64,000 nt of DNA from Planktomarina sp. (GTDB taxonomy: Bacteria > Pseudomonadota > Alphaproteobacteria > Rhodobacterales > Rhodobacteraceae): the NCBI GenBank assembly GCA_020629235.1, contig JAHDDS010000006.1, positions 1 to 64,000 on the forward strand, written 5' to 3'. Shown in pieces: positions 27,950-37,259 of the stretch (positions are counted from its first letter, which is position 1; every line of letters begins with the position of its first letter). Position numbers and translations under genes: made by a program. The notes under the pieces were generated by a model, which saw only the letters and a program-made list of their open reading frames with translations, was not told the origin of the DNA and did no database searches.

Positions 27950-29992
27950 TCATTCCGCCGCCATCTGCGCTTGGACAACCACAGCATCGCGCAGCTCTAA
28001 CGTGGCCGAAATCGATCCCTTGCGCCCATCTTCATAGGTCACTTCCGTCGTCGTAGAAATTTGCGGCGAACCGTCATAAAGCGCGTCTATCAAATCGGCG
28101 AATTTTTCTTCGATGATCCGACGGCGCACCTTGCGGGTCCGCGTCATTTCGCCGTCGTCAGCGTCTAACTCTTTGTGCAGCACCAAAAACCGGTGGATCT
28201 GGCAACCCGACAGCATTTCGTCGCTTGCGACGGATGCGTTCACCTCTTCCACGTGGCGTTGGATCATATCCAAAACTTGGCCGTGCTGGGACAATTCTTG
28301 ATATCCGCCATAGGCGATGTTGTTGCGTTCCGCCCAGTTGCCCACCGCCGTCATGTCGATGTTGATGAACGCACAGCACCTGTCCCGCCCATTTCCGAAA
28401 ACCACGGCTTCCAGAATGTTTGGAAAGAACTTCAGTTTATTTTCCACATACTTCGGCGCAAACAGGCGACCGTCTGCCATTTTGCCCACGTCCTTGGCCC
28501 GGTCGATGATGCGCAAATGGCCGCTGTCTTTTTCAATGAACCCAGCATCACCCGTGGCCACCCAGCCTTCGGGGTCTTTGGTGTCCGCCGTGCTGTCGGC
28601 GTTTTGGAAATATTCAACAAAAGTGCCTGGGCCGCGGTAAAAGACCTCGCCGCTGTCGGCGATTTTCAACTCGACCCCCGGTGATGGGACCCCGACTGTA
28701 TCCGGGCGCACTTCGTTGTCCGGCTGTTGGGTAATGAAAACAGAAGCCTCTGTCTGGCCGTAAAGCTGTTTCAGGTTGATCCCAAGGGACCGATAAAATT
28801 CAAAAATTTCTGGCCCGATGGCTTCGCCGGCGGTGTACCCCACGCGCACGTTGGTGAACCCCAGCGTGTTCTTCAGCGGCCCATAGACGAACAGGTTCCC
28901 CAGGGCATAGGACAGCTTGTCCCCCAAACCAACGGACTTTCCATCCAAAATCTGTGGCCCAACCCGTTTGGCAACATTCATGTACCGATGAAACAGCCAC
29001 TTCTTAAATCGGCCCGCGTCTTCCATGCGGATCATCACGTTGGTCAATTGCGTTTCAAACACCCGGGGCGGCGCGAAATAGTAAGTCGGCCCGATTTCGC
29101 GCAAATCCAACATCATCGTGCCCGCACTTTCGGGGCAATTGGTGCAAAAGCCCGTCCAGTACGCCTGGCCGATGGAAAAGATAAAGTCCCCGACCCACGC
29201 CATGGGCAGATAGGCCAGCACTTCTTCGCCTGCGCCCAGACCGTCAAATTCGCATGAATTTTTAGAGGTTTCGATGATGTTCTGGTTCGACAAAACGACG
29301 CCTTTGGGGCGCCCCGTTGTCCCGGACGTGTACAGCATCACGCACGTGCTGTCATAGGTCAGCGCGTCGGTCCGTGCCTGCAATTCAGCCATCAGTGAAG
29401 ACTTCTGCGCACGACCCTTGGCTTGCAATTCGTGAAACTGCGACAGCTTGGAATGGTCGTACTTTCGCATGCCTCGGGCATCCAGGTACACAATGTGGTC
29501 CAAACCCTTCAGCCGGTCTTGGATGTCCAAGACCTTGTCCACTTGTTCCTGATCCCCTGCGATGATGAACCGTGCCTGACAGTGATCCAGGACGTATGCC
29601 ACCTCTTCCCCGACGGCGTCTTGATAGAGCGGCACCGGAACTGCCCCCACGGCTTGCGTCGCCACCATCGACCAATACAGCGACGGGCGGTTACGCCCGA
29701 TAATGGCAATGTGGTCGCCAGGGTTCACGCCCAAGGTCAGCAAACCCAACGCCAGCGCCTCAACCTCGTCCGCTGTTTCGGACCAAGTCCAGCTTTGCCA
29801 AATCCCGAATTCTTTTTCCCGATACGCAGCCTTATCGCCAAACGCGCTGGCGTTGCGCGCCAACAGCGCAGGAACGGATTTCAGGCCCGCTGTGGCGGGT
29901 ACAGCAGCAGTCACGCGATAGTCCTCCCCCGTGCCGTTTGCCGGCATCAGATCATTTACAGGAATACTGCTGGCGCGATTTGCATCCGTCAA
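27950..29992 (-). CDS. Long-chain acyl-CoA synthetase family AMP-binding protein
   Basis: MLYTSGTTGRPKGVVLS, YGQTEASVF, GWVATGDAGFIEKDSGHLRIIDRAKD; start TTG 29992 or ATG 29947. Confidence 0.93.
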   Translation of the reverse strand: MTDANRASSIPVNDLMPANGTGEDYRVTAAVPATAGLKSVPALLARNASAFGDKAAYREKEFGIWQSWTWSETADEVEALALGLLTLGVNPGDHIAIIGRNRPSLYWSMVATQAVGAVPVPLYQDAVGEEVAYVLDHCQARFIIAGDQEQVDKVLDIQDRLKGLDHIVYLDARGMRKYDHSKLSQFHELQAKGRAQKSSLMAELQARTDALTYDSTCVMLYTSGTTGRPKGVVLSNQNIIETSKNSCEFDGLGAGEEVLAYLPMAWVGDFIFSIGQAYWTGFCTNCPESAGTMMLDLREIGPTYYFAPPRVFETQLTNVMIRMEDAGRFKKWLFHRYMNVAKRVGPQILDGKSVGLGDKLSYALGNLFVYGPLKNTLGFTNVRVGYTAGEAIGPEIFEFYRSLGINLKQLYGQTEASVFITQQPDNEVRPDTVGVPSPGVELKIADSGEVFYRGPGTFVEYFQNADSTADTKDPEGWVATGDAGFIEKDSGHLRIIDRAKDVGKMADGRLFAPKYVENKLKFFPNILEAVVFGNGRDRCCAFINIDMTAVGNWAERNNIAYGGYQELSQHGQVLDMIQRHVEEVNASVASDEMLSGCQIHRFLVLHKELDADDGEMTRTRKVRRRIIEEKFADLIDALYDGSPQISTTTEVTYEDGRKGSISATLELRDAVVVQAQMAAE

Positions 29993-30001
29993 TTGATTTT
30001 T

Positions 30002-30017
30002 TTGAACAACTGTTCAA
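30002..30017. promoter_or_regulatory. 16-bp palindrome, candidate TetR/AcrR-type operator
   Basis: TTGAACA-AC-TGTTCAA in the short divergent intergenic region. Confidence 0.5.
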
Positions 30018-30035
30018 TTAATTTCAAACGCCGTT

Positions 30036-30476
30036 GTGATGGGCCTGTCTTGGCCTTATTTCAACAGCATGGAACACCTACCGGAAAAAATCATTTGCGT
30101 GATGGATGGCCAGTGCACTTTGTGCAGCTTTGGGGCCAAAATGATCGCCCGGTTTGATCGCCATGATCACATTCGAATTGCCACGGCGCAATCGGACTTG
30201 GGCCAACGCTTGTTTGTGAAAGCCGGGCTGGACCCAAATGATCCGCAGTCGTGGGTGGTGTATCACAACCAACACCTGCGCACAGACGCCGACGCTGTGT
30301 TGTATTTATCAAAATTTCTGAGTGGTCCGTGGCAGTTAGCCCGCGTTCTTGCAGTTGTTCCACACCGGTGGCGCAATGGGTTATATCGCGTGGTGGCCCG
30401 CAACCGCTACCGATGGTTTGGACGCCGCAACATCTGCGATCTTCCCGACAAACATCTGCAATCGAAACTGTTGTAA
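30036..30476 (+). CDS. DCC family thiol-disulfide oxidoreductase (DUF393)
   Basis: VMDGQCTLCSFGAKMIARFD motif. Confidence 0.88.
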   Translation: MMGLSWPYFNSMEHLPEKIICVMDGQCTLCSFGAKMIARFDRHDHIRIATAQSDLGQRLFVKAGLDPNDPQSWVVYHNQHLRTDADAVLYLSKFLSGPWQLARVLAVVPHRWRNGLYRVVARNRYRWFGRRNICDLPDKHLQSKLL

Positions 30477-30479
30477 GGT

Positions 30480-30511
30480 CGGCACGGCCCTGGGGAACAA
30501 GGGCCGTGCCG
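30480..30511. terminator. Bidirectional terminator-like hairpin
   Basis: CGGCACGGCCCT/AGGGCCGTGCCG perfect 12-bp stem, between convergent genes. Confidence 0.7.
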
Positions 30512-30517
30512 CGCTGA

Positions 30518-31351
30518 TCAATTGAAGTCGTAGACCAGCGATACACCGAAAGTGTTGTCGGTGCTTTTCAAACCCGGGGTGGGATCTGTGTGGTATGTGG
30601 TCTGCACGCTTGTGCGCACAGCCAAGGAATCCGTCAAACGCATGCTGACGCCCAGGTCGTTGGTGACGACCGTGTCAGAATCAGACGCCAGGATGTCTGT
30701 GTCGTTTGTCAAAAACGCAGTTGCGGACAACTGTTGGTACAGCTTGGACGACGCCGCGATTGCAGATTCTTTGAATTCTGCGCCCGTGCTGTCTTCTGCC
30801 ACGCGGTAGCCAGGACCCGCCTGCACCATCCAGCGCGTGGTGCCGGTGTCGATCACGCGATACCCGGCCCCAAAGCCCAAGAACGTGTCGCGGGTATAGG
30901 ACCCGAACTCGTCATAGATGGTGTTCAATTTGCCATAGACATACGTCCGCTCGTTCAAATTGCGGGTATAGTCATAGCCAGCAGACAGTTTACTGGACGT
31001 GGTGGTGCCTGCCGTTTCGCCGTATTTCAGGCTTAGACGGAAGTCATGACCGTTGGTGCCGTCGTATGTGCCAAACTTCGCACCGGCGCCCAAATCGAAC
31101 GTGTCGCTGTTGCCGGATGTGGCGTTGGCCGTGGCTGCGACCGACCCATACCACCCCAAACGACGGCCATCGGTGCCGAAACTATCATCCCGATTGGTTT
31201 GGTTGATGTCTTCACGCGCGGCGGTCTGTGTCGCGTCTGAATCGTCGGCAGCGGATGTCGATCCGCCAAAGACTTGGCCCTGGGCAGTGCCCGTTGCAAG
31301 CACGGCAACGACGGCCAAAGGGGCTGCTTTTTTAAATACTGAACTCTTCAC
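30518..31351 (-). CDS. DUF481 domain-containing putative outer-membrane protein
   Basis: Signal peptide; beta-barrel-like alternation, GYRVIDTGTTRWMVQAGPGYR; C-terminal LVYDFN. Confidence 0.83.
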   Translation of the reverse strand: MKSSVFKKAAPLAVVAVLATGTAQGQVFGGSTSAADDSDATQTAAREDINQTNRDDSFGTDGRRLGWYGSVAATANATSGNSDTFDLGAGAKFGTYDGTNGHDFRLSLKYGETAGTTTSSKLSAGYDYTRNLNERTYVYGKLNTIYDEFGSYTRDTFLGFGAGYRVIDTGTTRWMVQAGPGYRVAEDSTGAEFKESAIAASSKLYQQLSATAFLTNDTDILASDSDTVVTNDLGVSMRLTDSLAVRTSVQTTYHTDPTPGLKSTDNTFGVSLVYDFN

Positions 31352-31597
31352 GATTTTACCTCTCAGTTCGTGCCACGGGGTGTGGCGCGTCGAACAGCAG
31401 GTCGCCCATTCGCCAGGGGATGCAATGAGGAAAACGCCCTGGAATTCCCCCCAAATTCAGAAATTTAATTTAATGATTTCTTATGCTTAAGGGAATTCAG
31501 CAACCCTAGGGTGTATCACAAACGGGTGAAGAACTCCCCCATAGGTTGCACCGAATATCAGGCGTGCACGTCGCCCGATCCTCACGTTGGTTTCAGT

Positions 31598-32086
31598 TTA
31601 TTGCATGCCATAGGAATGCGCGCAGACCGCCCCCACCGCAGGCGACTGAACCGCCAGAACAGACAGGGCATTGCCGTCCGGGATTATGGACAATCCAAAC
31701 GTGGCGTTGGGGGCATTGTGGCAGTCGGCAAAATGCAAACCGGGGGCTTTGAAGTTCAATTCTAACATGTCAGCGCTGTCGGCCATGCGGCGGATCGCGG
31801 CTTCGTCCAATGTGGTTTGAACGGTCATGGGGCCACTGGCGCAGATGTGGACGCCAACGCCGTCACGCACTTCGCTTTGCAACGTTATGGTGGACGACCC
31901 CACCCGCCGCTGCGATTTGGTTTTGCCCGTTGCGGCAACGTCATGGAACGACGCAGGGGCGCGCACCATCTTCAAGCATTCACCAACGGCCAGTAAAACA
32001 TCGTCGCGTGGGTCGGCACCGCTGGGGCCCGCCACCAAGCCCCAACATGCCATAACGGCAAAGCCCTTATTCAGCTGCCACCGCAT
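31598..32086 (-). CDS. Small Cys-containing secreted hypothetical protein
   Basis: MRWQLNKGFAVMACWGLVAGPSGADPRDD (possible signal peptide); start uncertain (32086 or 32053). Confidence 0.6.
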   Translation of the reverse strand: MRWQLNKGFAVMACWGLVAGPSGADPRDDVLLAVGECLKMVRAPASFHDVAATGKTKSQRRVGSSTITLQSEVRDGVGVHICASGPMTVQTTLDEAAIRRMADSADMLELNFKAPGLHFADCHNAPNATFGLSIIPDGNALSVLAVQSPAVGAVCAHSYGMQ

Positions 32087-34829
32087 CGGTGGCTTTCTCG
32101 ACCCGCACTGCGCTGAATTTGAATTCGGGAATTTTGCCATAGGGGTCCAAGGCCGGGTTGGTCAAAACATTGGCCGCCGCTTCGACATAGGCGAAGGGCA
32201 CAAACACCATATCCAAAGCCACCGCCCGGTCCGCCCGCGCCATAATGTCGATGGATCCGCGTTTGGTGGTCAATCGCACCATGCCGCCGGGTTCCACGCC
32301 CAATTGGCGCAACGTGGCGGGGTGCAACGAACAGTTGGCTTCCGGTTCCACGGCATCCAGCACAGTGGCGCGGCGGGTCATGGACCCGGTGTGCCAGTGT
32401 TCCAGTTGCCGACCCGTTGTCAGGATCATCGGATATTCCGCATCCGGCACGTCATCGGGGGCAATCAGGTTGGCCGGGGTAAACCGCGCCCGCCCTTCGG
32501 CCCGCGGGAACCCGTCCCCGAATACCACGGCTTGGCCTGGATCTTCGGGCGACAAGCTGGGATAGGTCACCGCGGTTTTTTCCAACCGGTCCCACGTGAT
32601 GTTGTTCAGCGACTTCATGTTCACCGCCATTTCGGCGAATACTTCGCGCGGGTGGGTGTACGTCCAGTTCAGGCCACAGCGTTGCGCCAAATCCACCTGG
32701 ATGGCCCAATCTTCGCGCGCGTCGCCCGGTGGCGTCACCGCAGGGCGGACCATTTGTACTTGGCGGTTGGTGTTCGATACCGTGCCCGCCTTTTCGTACA
32801 GCGCCGACGCCGGCAAAATCACATCGGCATAGTTCGCGGTTTCCGTCAGGAAGATGTCCTGCACCACCAGGTGGTCCAGTTTGGCCAACGCATCCCGGGC
32901 GTGTTCCACATCAGGGTCCGACATGGCCGGGTTTTCGCCTTGGATGTACATGGCCTTGATGTCGCCGTCGTGGACCGCGTCCATGATTTCCGTGACCGTC
33001 AGGCCCTTTTCGTTGCTGAAATCGTCTGAATCCCACACGTCCGTGAACGCCTTGCGCACGCCGTCGTCCATGACTGACTGGTAATCCGGCAAGAACATCG
33101 GGATCAGGCCCGCGTCGGACGCGCCCTGCACATTGTTTTGGCCCCGCAGCGGATGCAGGCCCGTGCCCGGACGGCCCACCTGCCCGCACATCAACGCAAG
33201 GCTGATCAAGCAACGCGAATTGTCGGTGCCGTGGATGTGCTGGCTGACCCCCATACCCCAGAAAATCAGCGCGGCCTTGGCATTGGCAAAGGTCCGGGCC
33301 ACGTCTTTCAGGGTTTCCGCAGGAATGCCGCAAATGTCTTCCATCGCTTCGGGCGAGAAGTCTTTAAGGTGGGCTTTCTCCGCTTCCCAATTTTCGGTGT
33401 AGGCTTCGATGTATTGCTGGTCGTACAGTCCTTCTTCCACGATCGTGTGCATGATGGCGTTCAGCATGGACACGTCCGCCCCAGGGCGGAATTGCAGCAT
33501 ATGGCTGGAAAAGCGTTTCATCGCTTGGCCGCGCGGATCCATTACGATCAACTTGCCGCCACGTTTGGTGAACTGTTTGAAATAGGTGGCTGCAACAGGG
33601 TGGTTTTCCAACGGGTTGCACCCGATGATGATGGCCACGTCAGAATTTTCAATTTCGTTGAACGTCGCGGTCACAGCGCCAGAGCCCACGTTTTCAATCA
33701 GTGCAGACACGGATGATGCGTGGCACAGCCGGGTACAGTGATCGACGTTGTTGTGCTTGAACCCTTCGCGGATGAACTTCTGGAACAGGTACGCTTCTTC
33801 GTTGGTGCATTTGGCCGACCCAAAGCCTGCCACTTCGCGGCCCCTGCCCTTCAGACCGCCAGCGGCGGCATCCAGCGCTTCGTCCCACGTGGCTTCGCGG
33901 AAGAATTCCTCGAAATTGCCCGGGTCCACGTTCAGCCCCTTGGCGGGTGCGTCGTCGCGGCGGATCAACGGTTTGGTCAGGCGGTGCTGGTGGTGGATAT
34001 AGTCGAACCCGAACCGGCCCTTCACGCACAAACGCCCTTCGTTGGCAGGGCCGTTGATCCCTTCCACGTATTTCACTTTGTTGTCTTTGATCTTCAGGCT
34101 GACTTGGCAACCCACCCCACAAAACGGGCAGACGCTTTCAACTTCTTTGTCAAAATCCTTGCTGTCGCCCACGCCATCACCGGGGGTGACCGTGGCGGGC
34201 ATCAAAGCGCCCGTGGGGCAAGCTTGCACGCATTCGCCGCAGGCCACGCAAGACGACGCGCCCATGGGGTCTGCCATGTCAAAGGTGGGGTACGCGTTCG
34301 ACCCGCGACCCGACATGCCGATCACGTCGTTCACCTGCACCTCGCGGCAGGCGCGCACGCACAGGCCGCATTGGATGCAGGCGTCCAAGTTAACTGACAT
34401 CGCCACATGGCTGTCGTCCAACAGGGGGATTGCGCCATCTTCCAGTTTGGGGAAGCGGCTGGCATCGACGCCCTGCATTTCGGCCATGTCCCACATGTGG
34501 CTGGACTTGTCGTGGGCCACATCCCGTTCCGGTTGGTCGGCCACAAGCATTTCCATCACCATGGACCGGGCGGTCTTGGCGCGGTCGCAATCTGTGTTCA
34601 CCACCATGCCGTCCATGGGTTCGCGAATGCACGACGCAGCCAGGGTGCGTTCGCCTTCAATTTCCACCATGCAGGCGCGGCAGTTGCCGTCGGATCGGTA
34701 CCCGGGTTGGTCTTTATGGCACAGGTGCGGGATCGTGGTGCCGCGGCCTTTGGCGACTTCCCAAATGGATTGTCCTGCCTCGGCTTCCACCTCGGCCCCG
34801 TCAAGCGTGAAACGAATCTTGTCAGACAT
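32067..34829 (-). CDS. fdhF: Formate dehydrogenase alpha subunit, Cys-type (molybdopterin, NAD-dependent family)
   Basis: N-terminal 2Fe-2S, two 4Fe-4S (CIQCGLCVRAC, CVACGECVQACP), VDHCTRLCHASSV active-site region with Cys rather than Sec. Confidence 0.94.
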   Translation of the reverse strand: MSDKIRFTLDGAEVEAEAGQSIWEVAKGRGTTIPHLCHKDQPGYRSDGNCRACMVEIEGERTLAASCIREPMDGMVVNTDCDRAKTARSMVMEMLVADQPERDVAHDKSSHMWDMAEMQGVDASRFPKLEDGAIPLLDDSHVAMSVNLDACIQCGLCVRACREVQVNDVIGMSGRGSNAYPTFDMADPMGASSCVACGECVQACPTGALMPATVTPGDGVGDSKDFDKEVESVCPFCGVGCQVSLKIKDNKVKYVEGINGPANEGRLCVKGRFGFDYIHHQHRLTKPLIRRDDAPAKGLNVDPGNFEEFFREATWDEALDAAAGGLKGRGREVAGFGSAKCTNEEAYLFQKFIREGFKHNNVDHCTRLCHASSVSALIENVGSGAVTATFNEIENSDVAIIIGCNPLENHPVAATYFKQFTKRGGKLIVMDPRGQAMKRFSSHMLQFRPGADVSMLNAIMHTIVEEGLYDQQYIEAYTENWEAEKAHLKDFSPEAMEDICGIPAETLKDVARTFANAKAALIFWGMGVSQHIHGTDNSRCLISLALMCGQVGRPGTGLHPLRGQNNVQGASDAGLIPMFLPDYQSVMDDGVRKAFTDVWDSDDFSNEKGLTVTEIMDAVHDGDIKAMYIQGENPAMSDPDVEHARDALAKLDHLVVQDIFLTETANYADVILPASALYEKAGTVSNTNRQVQMVRPAVTPPGDAREDWAIQVDLAQRCGLNWTYTHPREVFAEMAVNMKSLNNITWDRLEKTAVTYPSLSPEDPGQAVVFGDGFPRAEGRARFTPANLIAPDDVPDAEYPMILTTGRQLEHWHTGSMTRRATVLDAVEPEANCSLHPATLRQLGVEPGGMVRLTTKRGSIDIMARADRAVALDMVFVPFAYVEAAANVLTNPALDPYGKIPEFKFSAVRVEKATDAVAAE

Positions 34830-34955
34830 CAGCCGTGCCCCTTCCCTTTGTGCCTGACACTAGACCAATTTTTGCATTTCACCCAATTGCTGAAGGCGAC
34901 TCCGTTGCATCGAAACACGCCACTTGCTGTTTCCGATAGTGTCCCCCCTGCAGCG

Positions 34956-35861
34956 TCAGGAACGCCGCCACAACACCAGTGCACCGGCAGTAACGATACA
35001 CGCCATACCCAAAACGGCCAAGGCGTTTGGGGTTTGGTTGAAGAAGACAAATCCCCAAAAGATCGAAAACAGAAGGTAAGAATAGTCAAAGGTCGCAATC
35101 AACGGCGGCGGAGCATTCTGAAAGGCGAATGCAACCGCGGTACCCGCCACGGCCACCAAACAGCCCATCACCACGAAGGGCCACGGGTTTGTCATGGCCA
35201 AGGTGGTCGCAAGCGAAACTGGGTTCGTGCCCAGGGCCAGCACCCCGACAAACCCGCCCGCCATAAAGGCCAAGTTCAACCAAAGCGAAATGGTCTGCGG
35301 CGTTTCCTGGCCCAAGCGGCGGTTGGTCAGGATCATGGCCGCCGAATAACTGGCCGCCGCCAGTACCGCCAAACCGTAAGCCCAGTGAAGCGTTCCTTGG
35401 GCAGGCTGAACAATCAGGACCGCCCCCACAAATCCCACGGCGATGGCCACCCAAACGGACCGGGGCAGCGCTTTGCGGTCCAAGACCAATATCGCCACCG
35501 CGATGATGATGGGATTGGTATAGGCCGTGGCCACCACGTTCGCCACTGGCAGATATTGAAACGCCGTGTAAAGCGACGCCCAACTGACCAACAACAAACC
35601 CGACCGCAAGATCACCAACCCCGGTGCGTTTGGCCAGATCGGCGCGGATTGCACCGCCATGACCCCCAGCAACAGCGGGACCGCCACCAAGGCGCGGCCC
35701 CAAAACACGGCCGCCAATCCGTGCTGGGATTGTGCCACGTTCACCAAAGCATCGTTGAACGTAAGAAGAAAATCCGCCAGCAAAATCGCGGCCACGGCCA
35801 AACCGACGGTTCTGGCAAACGGCATGGACATGGGCGGCGCTTCCTGATTGATGTCAGCCAT
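34956..35861 (-). CDS. EamA/DMT family transporter
   Basis: Ten-TM EamA pattern; start uncertain (35861 or 35831/35825). Confidence 0.88.
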   Translation of the reverse strand: MADINQEAPPMSMPFARTVGLAVAAILLADFLLTFNDALVNVAQSQHGLAAVFWGRALVAVPLLLGVMAVQSAPIWPNAPGLVILRSGLLLVSWASLYTAFQYLPVANVVATAYTNPIIIAVAILVLDRKALPRSVWVAIAVGFVGAVLIVQPAQGTLHWAYGLAVLAAASYSAAMILTNRRLGQETPQTISLWLNLAFMAGGFVGVLALGTNPVSLATTLAMTNPWPFVVMGCLVAVAGTAVAFAFQNAPPPLIATFDYSYLLFSIFWGFVFFNQTPNALAVLGMACIVTAGALVLWRRS

Positions 35862-36513
35862 GACTGAAATCATTGTGATCCGCCACGGGCAAGCGAATTC
35901 CACGGCCAAAACCGAAGAAGACTATGACCGCTTGTGCCCGCAAGGGCACCAGCAAGCCCAGTGGTTGGGGGAAACGCTGCGGGCCCAGGGCTATGCCCCC
36001 GATCGGGTGATCGCGGGCACCTTGCGCCGCCACCGTGAAACGGCGGAAGGGATGGGATACGCCGATCCTTTGGTCCTGGACGACCGCCTGAACGAGATGC
36101 GATATTTCGACCTGGGTGACGGTCTGCTTGCCATAAAAGGCGTGCCACTTCCCACGTCCGAAAAAGAGTTCGCCCAGCATTTTCCCCAGGTGTTGCGGGC
36201 CTGGAAAGCTGGGGTGTTGGATCACTTGCACAAACCCTATGCCGCGTTTCAGGGGGATGCCGTTTCGTCTTTGCTGGATCACGGGGCGCAGGTGGATCGA
36301 CTTTTGGTGATCAGCTCTGGCGGGATCATTGATGCGCTGGTGTGCGACGCCTTGGGTCTGGACATGCAAGACATGGTTGGTCTGCTGCCCCATGTCTTGA
36401 ACACGTCCCTGCACCGCTTCGTCATAAAAGACGGGGCATTGCGACTGAAAACTTACAACGCCACGCCCCACCTGGATCATGCAGACCGGCTGCACGCCAA
36501 AACAGAGGTCTGA
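35860..36513 (+). CDS. Histidine phosphatase family protein
   Basis: MTEIIVIRHGQANSTAK (RHG motif). Confidence 0.9.
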   Translation: MTEIIVIRHGQANSTAKTEEDYDRLCPQGHQQAQWLGETLRAQGYAPDRVIAGTLRRHRETAEGMGYADPLVLDDRLNEMRYFDLGDGLLAIKGVPLPTSEKEFAQHFPQVLRAWKAGVLDHLHKPYAAFQGDAVSSLLDHGAQVDRLLVISSGGIIDALVCDALGLDMQDMVGLLPHVLNTSLHRFVIKDGALRLKTYNATPHLDHADRLHAKTEV

Positions 36514-36530
36514 CGCCTGATGTCTGGGAT

Positions 36531-37259
36531 TTACTTGAAGACCCGGTAATACAGCCAATCCGGCCAGAACTGGCTGAAGCGGAACAACAGGCTGAAAAGA
36601 CGCGGAAAGCTGATTTTGAAGCGATCGGTTTGCATGTGCTGGAACATGTATTCCGCCGCTTCTTCCGGCGTCATGATGAACGGCATCTCGAAACTGTTTT
36701 TGTCCGTCAGCCGGGTTTTGATGAAGCCTGGGTTTGCCACCTGAACTTTGACCCCCGTTTGGCGCAAATCGCAGTACATGCTTTCCGCCAGGGCCATAAC
36801 ACCGGCCTTGGATGCGCTGTATCCGATGGCGCGCGGCAGTCCGCGAAAGCCAGATAAGCTGCCCGTGATCACAACGTGACCGGCATCGCGTTCCACAAAG
36901 TCCGGCATCACTTGGTTCAGCACCCGAAACGCCCCAGTAAAATTGATGTCCGCCATGGCCAAAGCCGATTTGGCGTCCCATTCAGTTGCAGGCATTGGCC
37001 AGTACACACCAGCCAAAAACACCACTCCGTCCACGCGGCCCAACCTCCTTCCGGCGGCATCGACCGTATCCGTGTCAGAGATATCAAGCGGCAGAACATC
37101 GGCCTTGCCAGGCAGGCTGTCGGCCAAGTCCTGCAAGCGGTCTTCGGACCGGGCCGACAGCACTAGGTCAGCGCCAGCCGAACTCAGCTTTTCGCACAGG
37201 GCGCGCCCCAATCCTTCGGAAGCGCCCACAATCCAATATCGCTTTCCGCTAAAGCTCAT
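36531..37259 (-). CDS. SDR family NAD(P)-dependent oxidoreductase (RpoE-operon type)
   Basis: IVGASEGLGRALCEKL, YSASKAGVMAL. Confidence 0.9.
   Translation of the reverse strand: MSFSGKRYWIVGASEGLGRALCEKLSSAGADLVLSARSEDRLQDLADSLPGKADVLPLDISDTDTVDAAGRRLGRVDGVVFLAGVYWPMPATEWDAKSALAMADINFTGAFRVLNQVMPDFVERDAGHVVITGSLSGFRGLPRAIGYSASKAGVMALAESMYCDLRQTGVKVQVANPGFIKTRLTDKNSFEMPFIMTPEEAAEYMFQHMQTDRFKISFPRLFSLLFRFSQFWPDWLYYRVFK

Noticed and set aside
32067-34829. Selenocysteine formate dehydrogenase
   Set aside because: Active-site region reads VDHCTRLCHASSV with an ordinary Cys codon and no in-frame TGA
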